Part shown: positions 53,282 to 63,066 of the stretch, piece after piece
How positions within the stretch are numbered: position 1 is the first letter of the stretch
How the letters are laid out: each line of letters begins with the position of its first letter
Source: Nocardioides cavernae
GTDB taxonomy: Bacteria > Actinomycetota > Actinomycetes > Propionibacteriales > Nocardioidaceae
NCBI RefSeq assembly: GCF_013410035.1
Contig: NZ_JACCBW010000005.1
Location: 124,001 to 188,000 of the forward strand
Length of the DNA stretch: 64,000 bases
Direction: 5' to 3'
The notes under the pieces: generated by a model
Told to the model about the DNA's origin: nothing
What the model saw: only the letters and a program-made list of their open reading frames with translations
The model's database searches: none
Position numbers and translations under genes: made by a program

Positions 53282-53992
53282 TCAGCGCCCGCGCTGCTGC
53301 GAGCGCATGCCCTTCATCGAGGTCGGGACGGGGCCCTTGGGCAGCGGCAGCTTGCCGCGCTGCGCGTCGAGCGCCTTGAGGCGCTGGAGGATGTCGGTCA
53401 TCTCGGCCGGCTTCACGCTGCGGCCGAGCTTCTGCACGTGGCGCACCAGCTTGGGCAGCGGGACCTCGCCGTCGCCGCGGCCGCACACGACCTCGTGGAT
53501 CGGGACCTCGTAGGCGACGCGCTCGTGCTTCTTGCGCTCGGTCGCGAGCAGTGCCTTCACGCGGTTGGGGCTCGAGCCCTCGCCGACCAGGACGATGCCG
53601 GGCGGGCCGACGACGCGGTGCACGACGTCCTGCTGCTTGGTGAAGCCGACGACGGGGTCGACCTTCCACCCGCGGCGCAGCATCTGGAGCGCGCCGGCCG
53701 CGGCTGCGGGCTGGCCCTCCATCTGGGTGTACGCCGCCTTCTGGGCGCGGCGACCGAACACCAGCAGGGCGCCCAGCGCGCCGATCATCAGCGCGCCGAC
53801 CACCGCGAGGATCCAGCCCAGCACGCCGCTGCCCGGAAGGACCCAGAAGAAGAGCGCGAAGCCGAGCGCCGCACCCAGCACGAAGACGCCCATGACGATG
53901 AGGCCGAGGCGCGGGTCGGACCGCTTGGCCATCTGGTAGGTCTGCATGATCTGCCCGCGGCGGGAGCTGGGCGTGGTGGCGGGGGTCGACAT
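53282..53992 (-). CDS. DUF4191 membrane protein
   Basis: 236 residues from ATG 53992. Two adjacent membrane helices (LGLIVMGVFVLGAALGFALFFWVLP and GWILAVVGALMIGALGALLVF), then a cytoplasmic domain with GWKVDPVVGFTKQQDVVHRVVGPPGIVLVGEGSSPNRVKALLATERKK, and a basic tail (KGMRSQQRGR). This is the DUF4191 pattern, found next to lipA in many actinobacteria. No function is known. It lies 34 bases after lipA and is probably cotranscribed with it. Confidence 0.9.
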   Translation of the reverse strand: MSTPATTPSSRRGQIMQTYQMAKRSDPRLGLIVMGVFVLGAALGFALFFWVLPGSGVLGWILAVVGALMIGALGALLVFGRRAQKAAYTQMEGQPAAAAGALQMLRRGWKVDPVVGFTKQQDVVHRVVGPPGIVLVGEGSSPNRVKALLATERKKHERVAYEVPIHEVVCGRGDGEVPLPKLVRHVQKLGRSVKPAEMTDILQRLKALDAQRGKLPLPKGPVPTSMKGMRSQQRGR

Positions 53993-54026
53993 GAGGGTGC
54001 CTTGTCCAGGTGGAGGGTGGTGAGGG

Positions 54027-54968
54027 TCAGGCGGTCGCGGCGGCGCGCGCGTCCATGGCCTGACCGTACAGCCGTCCGGCTCGGTAGGACGAGCGGACGA
54101 GCGGTCCGGAGAGCGCGCCGGCGAAGCCGATCTCGTCGGCCTCGGCCTTGAGCTCGACGAACTCCTCGGGCTTGACCCAGCGCTCGACCGGGTGGTGGCG
54201 CGGGGAGGGACGGAGGTACTGCGTGATGGTGATCAGCTCGCAGCCCGCCTCGTGGAGGTCGCGCAGCGCCTGCGAGACCTCCTCGCGGGTCTCGCCCATC
54301 CCGAGGATGAGGTTGGACTTGGTGACCAGCCCGAAGTCGCGGGCCTGCGTGATGACGTCGAGGGAGCGGTCGTAGCGGAACGCGGGACGGATCCGCTTGA
54401 AGATCCGCGGCACCGTCTCGACGTTGTGCGCCAGCACCTCGGGGCGCGACTCGAAGACCTCCTGGAGGAGGTCGGGCTTGCCGTTGAAGTCGGGGATGAG
54501 GTTCTCGACCCCCGTGTCGGGGTTGAGCTCGTGGATCGCCCGGACGGTCTCGGCGTAGAGCCAGGCGCCGCCGTCGGGGAGGTCGTCGCGCGCGACGCCG
54601 GTGATGGTGGCGTACTTGAGCTGCATCTTCTGCACCGACTCCGCCACGCGCCGCGGCTCGTCGCGGTCGAGCGGCTGGGGCTTGCCGGTGTCGATCTGGC
54701 AGAAGTCGCAGCGCCGGGTGCACTGGTCGCCGCCGATGAGGAACGTCGCCTCGCGGTCCTCCCAGCACTCGTAGATGTTGGGGCAGCCCGCCTCCTGGCA
54801 CACCGTGTGGAGGCCCTCGGACTTCACGAGGTTCTGCAGCGAGGTGTACTCCGGGCCCATCTTGGCCCGGGTCTTGATCCACTCCGGCTTCTTCTCGATC
54901 GGGGTCTCCGCGTTGCGGACCTCCAGTCGGAGCAGCTTGCGTCCTTCAGGTGCGGGAGCGGTCGTCAC
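54027..54968 (-). CDS. lipA: Lipoyl synthase
   Basis: 313 residues from GTG 54968. It is a radical-SAM enzyme that inserts two sulfurs into octanoyl groups on carrier lysines. The auxiliary cluster cysteines are in [12 protein letters not shown]; the radical-SAM CxxxCxxC is in CTRRCDFC; the Ser near the C-terminus (RSSYRAG) completes the auxiliary cluster. The length fits. It follows lipB by 47 bases, so LipB loads the octanoyl group and LipA finishes it, e.g. on the two lipoyl domains of the E2 encoded nearby. Confidence 0.96.
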   Translation of the reverse strand: MTTAPAPEGRKLLRLEVRNAETPIEKKPEWIKTRAKMGPEYTSLQNLVKSEGLHTVCQEAGCPNIYECWEDREATFLIGGDQCTRRCDFCQIDTGKPQPLDRDEPRRVAESVQKMQLKYATITGVARDDLPDGGAWLYAETVRAIHELNPDTGVENLIPDFNGKPDLLQEVFESRPEVLAHNVETVPRIFKRIRPAFRYDRSLDVITQARDFGLVTKSNLILGMGETREEVSQALRDLHEAGCELITITQYLRPSPRHHPVERWVKPEEFVELKAEADEIGFAGALSGPLVRSSYRAGRLYGQAMDARAAATA

Positions 54969-55015
54969 GTCCCTCACTCTACGTGGGCGTGTCGGACGCC
55001 CCAACTCACGCCCGG

Positions 55016-55786
55016 CTAGGCCGGGGACTGCGGGCGGACGAGCTCGATGCGCGGGCCGTGCGCCGGCTCGGGGCGTGCCTCGTAGTCCGGCGTGGCGGTG
55101 TAGGGCAGCCACGACAGGTACGTCGTGAGGTGGCGTCGCACGCTCGGCAGCACCTCGTCGACCGGGACGTCCCGCCCCAGCTCCTGGCTGAGCGAGGTGA
55201 CGCCGGCGTCATCGATCCCGCACGCGACGAACCGGTCGTACCAGCCGAGGTCGACGTCGCAGTTGAGCGAGAAGCCGTGCATCGTGACACCGCGGGCCAC
55301 GCGGATGCCGATCGCCGCGATCTTGCGCTCCGGTCCCCGCCCGTCGGCCCGCAGCCACACGCCGCTGCGGCCGGGCACCCGGGCCGTGGTGACGCCGAAG
55401 TCGGCGCACACGGCGATCAGGGCCTCCTCGACGCGACGGACGTAGTCGACGACCTTGACGTGGTCGGGCAGCGCGACGATCGGGTAGCCGACCAGCTGGC
55501 CGGGGCCGTGGAAGGTGATCTTGCCGCCGCGGTCGACGTCGATGACGGCGGCACCGCCCGGGTCGAGCGGCCGCTCGTGGTCGTCGGTGCGCTTGCCGGC
55601 GGTGAAGACGGGCGGGTGCTCGAGCAGGAGCACGGTGTCGGGCCGGACCCCGCTCGACACGTCCTGGTGGACGCGGCGCTGGAGGTCCCACGCAGCGGGG
55701 TAGTCGACGGCGTCGGCGCCGAGACCGGCGACCTCGTAGTCCAGCGAGTCGCGCAGCGGGTGCTCGGTCGTCTGCTCCAGCGCCAT
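55016..55786 (-). CDS. lipB: Lipoyl(octanoyl) transferase
   Basis: 256 residues from ATG 55786. It moves octanoate from acyl carrier protein to lipoyl-domain lysines. Motifs: [31 protein letters not shown] with the catalytic-site His, [27 protein letters not shown] with the catalytic Lys, and [18 protein letters not shown] in place of the usual Cys region (the Cys of VACGIDDAG is present). The length is normal. First gene of the lipB-lipA-DUF4191 group. Confidence 0.95.
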   Translation of the reverse strand: MALEQTTEHPLRDSLDYEVAGLGADAVDYPAAWDLQRRVHQDVSSGVRPDTVLLLEHPPVFTAGKRTDDHERPLDPGGAAVIDVDRGGKITFHGPGQLVGYPIVALPDHVKVVDYVRRVEEALIAVCADFGVTTARVPGRSGVWLRADGRGPERKIAAIGIRVARGVTMHGFSLNCDVDLGWYDRFVACGIDDAGVTSLSQELGRDVPVDEVLPSVRRHLTTYLSWLPYTATPDYEARPEPAHGPRIELVRPQSPA

Positions 55787-55852
55787 GGCGTGAGCCTACG
55801 CCGCCTGTGGATGACTCCTGCAGCGCGGCGGCGGTTCGGCGAAGGTGGTCGT

Positions 55853-56425
55853 GTGGACCCGCGCCGCCTGCTCCCCGCCCTCACCGCGGTCGCCTGCGCC
55901 CTCGTCGTCGCGACGGTGGTGGTCACCCTGGCGCGACCCGGCCCCATGCCGCCGGACCCGGTGCTGCCCGACGAGGTCGGAGCGGTCGGGCGGTCCTCGC
56001 CCGCCGCCGTGCTGGCGGCATGGGACGCGCGTCGTGCGCGGGCCTGGGCCGAGGCCGACGTCCGCGGCCTGGCTCGGCTCTACGTCGAGGGCTCGCGCGC
56101 GGGTCGGGCGGACGTACGCCTGCTGCGGCACTACCGCGAGCGCGGGCTGCGGGTCGAGGGACTGACGACGCAGGTGCTCGCCCTCGAGGTGGTCGAGCGC
56201 GGCCCACGGCGGCTGGAGCTGGTCGTGACGGACCGGGTGGTCGGGGGAGAGGCGGTCGGCGGCGCCACCGCGGTCGCGTTGCCGGGCGACCGGGCCTCGA
56301 CCCGCGAGGTCGTGCTGGTCCGAGGGGCGGGCGGGGCCTGGCAGGTCGTCGAGGCGCGTGAGGCGGGGGCTCAGGCGAGCCCGGCCGCCAGCACCTCGCG
56401 GACGTCCTCGTCCTCGAAGTCGTAG
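55853..56425 (+). CDS. Hypothetical single-pass membrane or secreted protein
   Basis: About 190 residues from GTG 55853 (GAAGGTGG upstream); an in-frame ATG at 55811 is an alternative. One hydrophobic helix at the N-terminus (LLPALTAVACALVVATVVVTLA), then an extracytoplasmic domain, VLAAWDARRARAWAEADVRGLARLYVEGSRAGRADVRLL ... VLALEVVERGPRRLELVVTDRV, with a SnoaL/NTF2-like look (helices then strands). The C-terminus overlaps the convergent epimerase gene by 55 bases, where it becomes Ser-rich. No function is known. Confidence 0.7.
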   Translation: MDPRRLLPALTAVACALVVATVVVTLARPGPMPPDPVLPDEVGAVGRSSPAAVLAAWDARRARAWAEADVRGLARLYVEGSRAGRADVRLLRHYRERGLRVEGLTTQVLALEVVERGPRRLELVVTDRVVGGEAVGGATAVALPGDRASTREVVLVRGAGGAWQVVEAREAGAQASPAASTSRTSSSSKS

Positions 56426-57261
56426 CCCGCCCGCTCCAGCGCGGCGGGTCGTGCGTTGACCGAGCCGAGCAGCTCGGGAGCGAGGTCGCCGGCGGCGGCC
56501 TTCATGATCGCCGCCGGCACGGCGAGGAACGCCTTGCGGTGCAGCGCCTCGGCGAGGGCCTGGGTGAACTCGGCGTTGGTGGGGGTGTGCGGGCAGCAGA
56601 GGTTGAAGGCTCCCGAGACGTCGCGGGACTCGATGAGGTAGCTCACCGCGCCGATCCAGTCGCGCAGCGAGATCATCGGCATGTGCTGCTCGCCGGAGCC
56701 GAGCCGCGCGCCGCCCCCGGCCTGGAAGAGCAGGCGCAGCTGCTTGAGCGGGGGCGAGGTCCGGTCCATCACGGGCGACGTGCGCAGCACGCAGACGCGG
56801 GCGCCGGCCGCGACGGCGGGCTCGGCGGCGGCCTCCCACTCGCGGGCGACCCGGGTCAGGAACGCGTCGCCGAGGCTGTCGGAGTCCTCGGTGACCGGAG
56901 CGGCGCCGTGGTCGCCGTAGTAGCTGATGCCGTTGCCGGCGAGCAGCGCCGGCGGCCGCTCGACGGTCGCGACCGTCTCGGCGAGCAGGCGCGTCGTGGA
57001 GACCCGGGAGTCCAGGACCTCCTCGGCCCACTTCCGCGAGTGTGGGTTGCTCGCGATGGTCGCACCGGCGAGGTTGACCACGGCGTCCGCGCGGGCGATG
57101 ACGGAGGCGTCGAGCTCCCCGGCCGCCGGGTCCCACCGGGACTCCCTGGCCGACGCGGGCTCGCGGCGCACGAGCGCCGTCACCTCGTGCCCGTGCACGC
57201 GGAGGTGGTCGGCCAGGTGGGCGCCGAGGAATCCTGAGGCACCGGCGATCACGACACGCAT
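56371..57261 (-). CDS. TIGR01777 family epimerase (SDR, NAD(P)-binding)
   Basis: 296 residues from ATG 57261 with GGTGGGGG upstream. N-terminal Rossmann GASGFLGAHLADHL, then AVVNLAGATI, YYGDHGAAPVTEDS, and C-terminal LRDWIGAVSYLIESRDVSGAFNLCCPHTPTNAEF and PAALERAGYDFEDEDVREVLAAGLA (DUF1731). These fit the YfcH/TIGR01777 group, extended SDR proteins with unknown substrate. The gene is often near sucB and lipB in actinobacteria, as here. Confidence 0.92.
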   Translation of the reverse strand: MRVVIAGASGFLGAHLADHLRVHGHEVTALVRREPASARESRWDPAAGELDASVIARADAVVNLAGATIASNPHSRKWAEEVLDSRVSTTRLLAETVATVERPPALLAGNGISYYGDHGAAPVTEDSDSLGDAFLTRVAREWEAAAEPAVAAGARVCVLRTSPVMDRTSPPLKQLRLLFQAGGGARLGSGEQHMPMISLRDWIGAVSYLIESRDVSGAFNLCCPHTPTNAEFTQALAEALHRKAFLAVPAAIMKAAAGDLAPELLGSVNARPAALERAGYDFEDEDVREVLAAGLA

Positions 57262-57325
57262 GCCCCCACCCAACCATGCGACCAAAGCCGCCCCGTTCCG
57301 GTGCGTCGGGCCGCCCGGAGCCGCG

Positions 57326-60300
57326 TCACCCGGCCAGGTGGGCCCAGCGTGCGGACAGGTCCTGCCAGGGGCCGTGGTCGACCACGCGTCCGGAGTCGAG
57401 GACGACCACCCGGTCGGCCTGCGCCAGGGCGGCGGCCTTGCTGGTCGCCCCGATCACGGCCGCACCGCGCTCGCGCAGGGCGCGCCACAGCTCGATCTCG
57501 GTGGCGGCGTCGAGGGCCGACGACACGTCGTCCGCGAGCAGGACGTCGGCGTCGGCGGCGAGCGCCCGGGCGAGCGCGAGGCGCTGCACCTGGCCGCCGG
57601 AGAGGCGTACGCCCCGGTGCCCGACGAGCGAGTCCGGACCGCCGGCCTCCGCGACGTCGCGACCCATCCGCGCGGCGTCGAGGGCGGGCATCACCGCACG
57701 TCCGGGGTGGTCGAGCGCGACGTTGCCCGTGAACGTCCCGGACAGCACGCGGGGCACCTGCGCGACGTGCGCGACCCGGGCCGGGCGCAGCGTGGTCTGC
57801 GGGTCCTGCACGACGCGGTCGTTCCAGAGGATCTCGCCGGTGCTGCTCACCAGCCCGGCCAGGGCTCCGAGCAGGCTCGACTTCCCGGAACCGACCTGGC
57901 CGAGCAGGAGGACGAGCTCACCGGCTCGGACCTCGAGGTCGACGTCCTGCACGCCGAGGGTGCCGTCGTCGTGCACCGCCGAGACGTCACGGAGGGTCAG
58001 GGTGCGCAGCGGCTCGCGCTCGGCCTCGGCCGGAGCGTCCGCCGTGCCCGCGGAGAGGTCCATCCCGGCGGGCAGCACCATGAGGTCACCGCCGCCGGCG
58101 AGCGCGCTGGTGGCGTGCATCCAGGCGCGGGTGCCCGGGGCCTCGGTGACGACGGAGCCGGCGACGCGGCCGAACCAGTCGAAGCCGCTCACCGCGTTGG
58201 CGACGAGCAGCGCGGTGGCGAGCTCCCAGTGCCCCGTGAGCAGGCCGCCCCAGGCCGCGACGACGCCGCACTGGACCATGACGACGGGCACGCCGTCGAG
58301 CAGGGACTGGACCCGGTGCTCGCGCACGGCGGCGTCCACCCGGCCGCCGTCGACCCGGCGCAGGTGGCGGTGCAGGTGCGGGGTGGCCGCGGCCAGCTTG
58401 ACCGTGCGGATCGACTCCAGGGTCGAGACCAGTGCCTGGCCGAACCCGGCCCGCGCGGCCGAGCTGGCCGCCGCCGACCGGCCGGCGACCCGGCGCCCCA
58501 GGGACGAGGCGAGCGCGGACGCGGTCATCACCGCGAGGAGGATCGCGCCGGCCAGCCAGGTGCCTGCGATGACGGCGGTCAGGGCCGCGACGAGCAGCCC
58601 GTTGACGAAGTCGACCCAGCGGTCGGTGTAGCGCGCGATGCGGTCGGCGTCCATGGCGCGCGCGACGACCTCGCCGGGGGGCGTACGCACCAGACGACGC
58701 TGGCCGGTCTGACCGGCCAGCACCGCGGCGCGGACCCGCATCCGGACCTCGACCCACCAGTGGGGATAGGTCCAGAAGGCCTGCGACAGCAGCAGCGGAC
58801 CGACCATCAGCGACGCGACGAGGGCCACGAGCAGCGGCCAGGGCGCCTCGCCGTCCTGCAGGGACGTGACGACGTGCCCCCAGACGAAGCCGGTGATGGC
58901 GCCGTAGGCACCGGTCACCGAGGCGGCCAGGAAGAGCAGGGCGCCCAGCAGGCCCCACTCGGGCTTGAGCCGGATGCAGTGCCACACCTGGCGGAGCAGG
59001 CCGAGCGGCGGCTCGACGTGCGGGGGCTCGGGCGGCGTGGTGCTGCGACGCACCGAGCCGATGGCGGCGTCCTCGTGGTGGTGGTCCTCGACGGCGACCT
59101 CGTGGGCGGCGGCCTCCAGCAGGTCGCGGAACGGACCCTCCGTCGTGGCGAGCCGCGCCCGGGGGCCCTGCTGGACGACACGGCCCGACTCGAGCACGGC
59201 GACCTGCTCGGCACGCTCGGTCGTCGACAGCCGGTGGGCGACCAGGATGCCGGTGCGCCCGGAGATCAGGCGGTCGGCAGCCCGGACGACGCGCGCCTCG
59301 GTCACGGGGTCCATCCGGGCGGTGGCCTCGTCGAGCACCACGACGCGGACGTCGCGCACGAGCAGGCGGGCGAAGGCGACGAGCTGCTCCTCGCCGGCCG
59401 ACAGGCTGGTGCCGCCGGGGCCGAGGAGGGTGTCGAGGCCGGCGGGCAGGCCCGCGACCCAGTCGGTGAGTCCGAGCTCCGCGACCGCGGCCTCGACCTG
59501 CTCGCGCGGGGCCCCGCTGAAGAGGGTGATGTTGTCGGCGAGGCTGCCCGCGAGCACCTCGGTGCGCTGGGTGACGACGCCGACGGCCGAGCGCAGGAGC
59601 TGCAGGTCGAGGTCGCAGACGTCGACCCCGCCGAGGAAGACGGTCCCGCGCGGCGGCTCGACCGCGCGCGAGAGGAAGGAGGCGAGGGTGGACTTGCCGG
59701 ACCCCGTCCGGCCCACGAGGGCGCAGGTGTGCCCCGCCGGGACCGTGAGGTCGATGTCACGCAACGCGAAGGTGCCGGTGCCGTAGGAGAACGCGAGGCC
59801 GCGCAGCTCGACGTCGAGCGGGCCCGGGGGGAGCGCGGCACCACCGACGGGCTCGGCCGGGACGGCGAGCATGCCGCGCAGGCGCAGGACGGCGCCCATG
59901 CCCTCCTGCAGGTCGGGGAGGTGCCGGGCGAGCATGTCGACCTGGCCCACGAACATCGTGGTGACCAGGAAGAGGGTGACCAGGCGGGCGGTCGAGAGGT
60001 CGCCGTGGAGGACGAGCGCCACGCCGACCAGCCCGGTGGCGGCGAGCACGCCGTGCAGCAGGGCGCCGCTGCGTCGCGTCACGCTGACCTCGACGGCCAG
60101 GACCCCGCGCAGCCGCCGGTGGATCTCGGCGGCGAGCTCGGCGTTGCGGCGCAGCACGTGGGGCTGGCCGAGCGAGGTGCGTACGTCGTCACGGGCGGCG
60201 ACGCCCTCCTCGGTCGAGGCGGCGTGGTCGGTCCACGCGGCCTCCTCGAGCACCTTGCGCTCCGCGATGAGCGGCAGGAGGTGGCGGATGGAGAGCCACA

Positions 60301-60841
60301 CCAGCACGCCGCACAGCGGGAAGAGGAACGCCGAGGGCCACCACGTGAGGCTCGCGACGAGCCACAGGGGGCCGGCGGACAGCAGGGTGCGGATCGCCAT
60401 CCACACGCCCCACCGCATCAGCTGGCCGACCTCCCAGGTGTCGTCGTCGATGCGGTCCAGCACCTCGCCGACGGCCTGCTCGGAGAGCTCGGACAGCGGT
60501 TGCGCCATCGCGGCGTCGATGAGGTCGGCGCGCAGCTGACCCTCGGCGCGGTCGACCACGACGCCCCAGGTCGTACGGGCGACGGTGTCGACCAGAGCGC
60601 CACCGACCACGCAGAGCGCCAACACGGTCACGAGCGTCGACGTCGGCGACTCGGCGAGCCGGCCGGCGACGACGCTGCCGAGCGAGGAGGCGACCGCCGC
60701 GACGAGCGCCAGCGACAGGCACGCCACCGACAGCGGGCGGCGTACGCGTCGCCAGTCGACGGGGACCCGCCCCCGTGGCGGGGAGGGTGAGGGGTCAGCG
60801 GGAGCCGCGGAGGTGTGCGCGGCGAGGTCGGTCGCAGTCAC
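57326..60841 (-). CDS. Fused ABC transporter, two membrane-ATPase halves in one chain
   Basis: 1171 residues from GTG 60841. Half 1: five to six membrane helices to about residue 310, then an ATPase with GRTGSGKST, signature LSAGEEQ, Walker B VVVLDEATARMD and His switch ILVAHRLST. Half 2: helices from about 620, ATPase with GQVGSGKSS, signature LSGGQ, but Walker B VLLADDVSSALD has Asp in place of the catalytic Glu, and the His switch reads IGATSKAAAL without His. So only the site built on the first Walker B looks fully competent, as in asymmetric exporters. Lipid, peptide or drug export are all possible. It stands between the TIGR01777 gene and sucB. Confidence 0.9.
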   Translation of the reverse strand: MTATDLAAHTSAAPADPSPSPPRGRVPVDWRRVRRPLSVACLSLALVAAVASSLGSVVAGRLAESPTSTLVTVLALCVVGGALVDTVARTTWGVVVDRAEGQLRADLIDAAMAQPLSELSEQAVGEVLDRIDDDTWEVGQLMRWGVWMAIRTLLSAGPLWLVASLTWWPSAFLFPLCGVLVWLSIRHLLPLIAERKVLEEAAWTDHAASTEEGVAARDDVRTSLGQPHVLRRNAELAAEIHRRLRGVLAVEVSVTRRSGALLHGVLAATGLVGVALVLHGDLSTARLVTLFLVTTMFVGQVDMLARHLPDLQEGMGAVLRLRGMLAVPAEPVGGAALPPGPLDVELRGLAFSYGTGTFALRDIDLTVPAGHTCALVGRTGSGKSTLASFLSRAVEPPRGTVFLGGVDVCDLDLQLLRSAVGVVTQRTEVLAGSLADNITLFSGAPREQVEAAVAELGLTDWVAGLPAGLDTLLGPGGTSLSAGEEQLVAFARLLVRDVRVVVLDEATARMDPVTEARVVRAADRLISGRTGILVAHRLSTTERAEQVAVLESGRVVQQGPRARLATTEGPFRDLLEAAAHEVAVEDHHHEDAAIGSVRRSTTPPEPPHVEPPLGLLRQVWHCIRLKPEWGLLGALLFLAASVTGAYGAITGFVWGHVVTSLQDGEAPWPLLVALVASLMVGPLLLSQAFWTYPHWWVEVRMRVRAAVLAGQTGQRRLVRTPPGEVVARAMDADRIARYTDRWVDFVNGLLVAALTAVIAGTWLAGAILLAVMTASALASSLGRRVAGRSAAASSAARAGFGQALVSTLESIRTVKLAAATPHLHRHLRRVDGGRVDAAVREHRVQSLLDGVPVVMVQCGVVAAWGGLLTGHWELATALLVANAVSGFDWFGRVAGSVVTEAPGTRAWMHATSALAGGGDLMVLPAGMDLSAGTADAPAEAEREPLRTLTLRDVSAVHDDGTLGVQDVDLEVRAGELVLLLGQVGSGKSSLLGALAGLVSSTGEILWNDRVVQDPQTTLRPARVAHVAQVPRVLSGTFTGNVALDHPGRAVMPALDAARMGRDVAEAGGPDSLVGHRGVRLSGGQVQRLALARALAADADVLLADDVSSALDAATEIELWRALRERGAAVIGATSKAAALAQADRVVVLDSGRVVDHGPWQDLSARWAHLAG

Positions 60842-60954
60842 GGTGGGTCAACGGTAGACGTGGGCACCGACACCGCGCGCCCGATTTTCGGTGGGTGCGG
60901 CGGAGGTCACGACGCGTACCGACGGACGGTGCTCCGAGAGGGACTCCTGATGCG

Positions 60955-61000
60955 ACATGGCCGCTCGACGCACGGTATTCCGTGTGTCGAGCGGCCATGT
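60955..61000 (-). terminator. Strong hairpin downstream of sucB
   Basis: The arms 60955-60975 and 60980-61000 pair over 21 bases with a single G-T type mismatch and a 4-base TATT loop. It lies 33 bases past the sucB stop and before the ABC gene on the same strand. There is no long T run, but stem length makes this the clearest terminator of the window. Confidence 0.85.
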
Positions 61001-61032
61001 GTCCGCTCATGTGGGGATCTGGTCGGCGGGGC

Positions 61033-63015
61033 TCAGACCTCGAACTGACCGGCCTCCAGCCGCTTCTTGACCTCCTGCAGGAAGCGGCCCGCGTCGGCGC
61101 CGTCGACCAGGCGGTGGTCGTAGGTGAGCGACAGGAACACCATGTGGCGCACCGCGATCGTCTCGCCCAGGTTGGGGTCGTCGATCACGACGGGACGCTT
61201 CACCACGGCACCGGGGCCGAGGATCGCGACCTGCGGCTTGTTGATGATCGGCGTGTCGAACAGCGCGCCGAAGCTGCCGAGGTTGGTGATCGTGAAGGTG
61301 CCGCCGGACAGCTCGTCGGGCGTCACCTTGTTGGTGCGGGTGCGCTCGGCGACGTCGGCGATCTTCTTCGCCAGCCCGGCGATCGACAGGTCGCCGGCCT
61401 CCTTGACGACTGGCGTGAGCAGGCCCTTCTCGGTGTCCACGGCGAACGCGATGTTCTCGCGGTCGAAGTAGGTCACCTCGCCCTTGTCCTGGTCGATCGT
61501 CGCGTTGAGCTTGGGGTGCAGCTTCAGCGCGTCGATCGCCGCCTTCGCGAAGAACGGCAGGTAGGTCAGCTTCACCCCCTCGCGGGCCAGGAAGTCGGCC
61601 TTGGCGGACTCGCGCAGCCGCGCGATCGCGGTGACGTCGACCTCCATGACCTGGGTGAGCTGGGCGGCCTCCTGCAGCGACTCCACCATGCGGGTGGCGA
61701 TCACCTTGCGCAGGCGCGAGAGCGGCTCGACCGTGCCGCGCAGCGGCGACGGCGAGGCCGACGTCGGGGCGGCGGCGGTGGGCGGGGCGCCGGCCGCCGC
61801 GGGAGCCGCGGGAGCCGCGGCGGCAGCGGGGGCCGGGGCGGCAGCGGCCTGGGCGGCGGCAGCGGCGTCGAGGACGTCCTGCTTGCGGATCCGGCCGCCC
61901 ACGCCGGTGCCCTGCACCGTGGAGAGGTCGACGCCGTGCTGGTCGGCCATCTTGCGCACGAGCGGGGTCACGTACGCGGTCTGGTCGCGGCCGCCCTCGG
62001 ACGGTGCGGACTGCGACGGTGCGGACTGGGACTGCGCGGGTGCCTGGGCGGCGGCGTCGGTGCGCTGCGGCTCGGGCTCGCCCTGCGGTGCCGGGGCGTA
62101 GGGCGCCTCGCCCTTGGCCTCGGGCTCGGGCTCGGGCTGCTTCTCCTCGGCGGCGGGGGAGTCGTCCTTCTCGGCCTCGGGGGTCTCGTCGCCGGCGGGC
62201 AGCTCGCCCTTCTCCTCGGCGATCTGCTCCTCCTGCTCGGCCTTCTTCTCCGCGTTGGCCTCGTCCTTGGGCTGCGCCTCGGCGGACTGCGGCTCGCCAC
62301 CGGCGTCGCCGGAGCCGATGATCGCGAGCTCGGCACCGACCTCGACGGTCTCGTCCTCCTCGGCCTTGATCTCCAGCAGGGTGCCGGCGACGGGCGAGGG
62401 GATCTCGGTGTCGACCTTGTCGGTGGAGACCTCGAGCAGCGGCTCGTCGACGGCGACCTCGTCACCGACCTGCTTGAGCCAGCGGGTGACGGTGCCCTCG
62501 GTGACGGACTCGCCGAGCGCGGGCAGCGTGACGGGCGTACCGCCACCGCCGCCGCCGTTCGAGGAGCCGCCGGAGCCGCCGGACGCCTGCTCGGCGGCGG
62601 GCTCGGACCCGGCGGGCGCGTCGTCCTTCTCGGACTCGGGCGTCTCGTCGCCGGCGGGGAGCTCGCCGGTCTCCTCGGCGTGCTGCTCCTCCTGCTCGGC
62701 CTTCTTCTCCGACTCCTGCTCGTCGGCGGGCTGGGCCTCGGGCTCGGCGGTCTCGGACGCGTCGCCCGCGGACTCGCCCTCGTCGCCGACGACGGCGAGG
62801 ACGGCGCCGACCTCGACGGTGTCGTCCTCGTTGGCCTTGATCTCGAGGAGGGTGCCGGCGACGGGCGAGGGGATCTCGGTGTCGACCTTGTCGGTGGAGA
62901 CCTCCAGCAGCGGCTCGTCGACGGCAACCGTGTCACCGACCTGCTTGAGCCAGCGGGTGACGGTGCCCTCGGTGACGGACTCGCCGAGTGCGGGGAGGGT
63001 GACTTCGGAGGCCAA
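61033..63015 (-). CDS. sucB: 2-oxoglutarate dehydrogenase E2 (dihydrolipoamide succinyltransferase) with two lipoyl domains
   Basis: 660 residues from ATG 63015. Lipoyl domain 1 (about 3-75) and lipoyl domain 2 (about 160-235) each carry the lipoylated Lys in [17 protein letters not shown]. Long acidic Glu/Ala/Pro linkers follow each. A peripheral-subunit-binding domain ([20 protein letters not shown] ... [11 protein letters not shown]) is near 355. The catalytic acyltransferase domain ends in [18 protein letters not shown], with the active-site His and Asp. In actinobacteria this protein serves the 2-oxoglutarate and/or pyruvate complexes. The lpd gene is 51 bases upstream, and lipA/lipB nearby supply the cofactor. 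Confidence 0.95.
   Translation of the reverse strand: MASEVTLPALGESVTEGTVTRWLKQVGDTVAVDEPLLEVSTDKVDTEIPSPVAGTLLEIKANEDDTVEVGAVLAVVGDEGESAGDASETAEPEAQPADEQESEKKAEQEEQHAEETGELPAGDETPESEKDDAPAGSEPAAEQASGGSGGSSNGGGGGGTPVTLPALGESVTEGTVTRWLKQVGDEVAVDEPLLEVSTDKVDTEIPSPVAGTLLEIKAEEDETVEVGAELAIIGSGDAGGEPQSAEAQPKDEANAEKKAEQEEQIAEEKGELPAGDETPEAEKDDSPAAEEKQPEPEPEAKGEAPYAPAPQGEPEPQRTDAAAQAPAQSQSAPSQSAPSEGGRDQTAYVTPLVRKMADQHGVDLSTVQGTGVGGRIRKQDVLDAAAAAQAAAAPAPAAAAAPAAPAAAGAPPTAAAPTSASPSPLRGTVEPLSRLRKVIATRMVESLQEAAQLTQVMEVDVTAIARLRESAKADFLAREGVKLTYLPFFAKAAIDALKLHPKLNATIDQDKGEVTYFDRENIAFAVDTEKGLLTPVVKEAGDLSIAGLAKKIADVAERTRTNKVTPDELSGGTFTITNLGSFGALFDTPIINKPQVAILGPGAVVKRPVVIDDPNLGETIAVRHMVFLSLTYDHRLVDGADAGRFLQEVKKRLEAGQFEV
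62341..63003. repeat. Near-identical DNA repeat coding for the two lipoyl domains
   Basis: The 192 bases 62341-62532 and 62812-63003 align without gaps at an exact offset of 471 bases and differ at few positions, including long identical runs over the lysine motif. Such a repeat points to recent duplication or gene conversion between the two lipoyl domains of sucB. Confidence 0.85.
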
Positions 63016-63066
63016 TGTGGTTCCTTCGCTCGCAGGTGGGTGGAGAGGGAGAAGAGGTGGTGACGG

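Noticed and set aside
54950..55852. Upstream extension of the small membrane protein gene at 55853
   Set aside because: The frame is open far to the left, but that part is antisense to lipB. GTG 55853 has the ribosome site and starts directly at the membrane helix.
56927..60790. A 1287-codon open frame on the plus strand
   Set aside because: It lies antisense to the fused ABC transporter. The protein is Gly/Arg/His-rich low complexity with no family motif. Long antisense frames are expected at this GC content.
60775..63063. A 762-codon open frame on the plus strand, Gly/Leu-rich
   Set aside because: Antisense to sucB. Its repeats mirror the acidic linkers and lipoyl domains of sucB.
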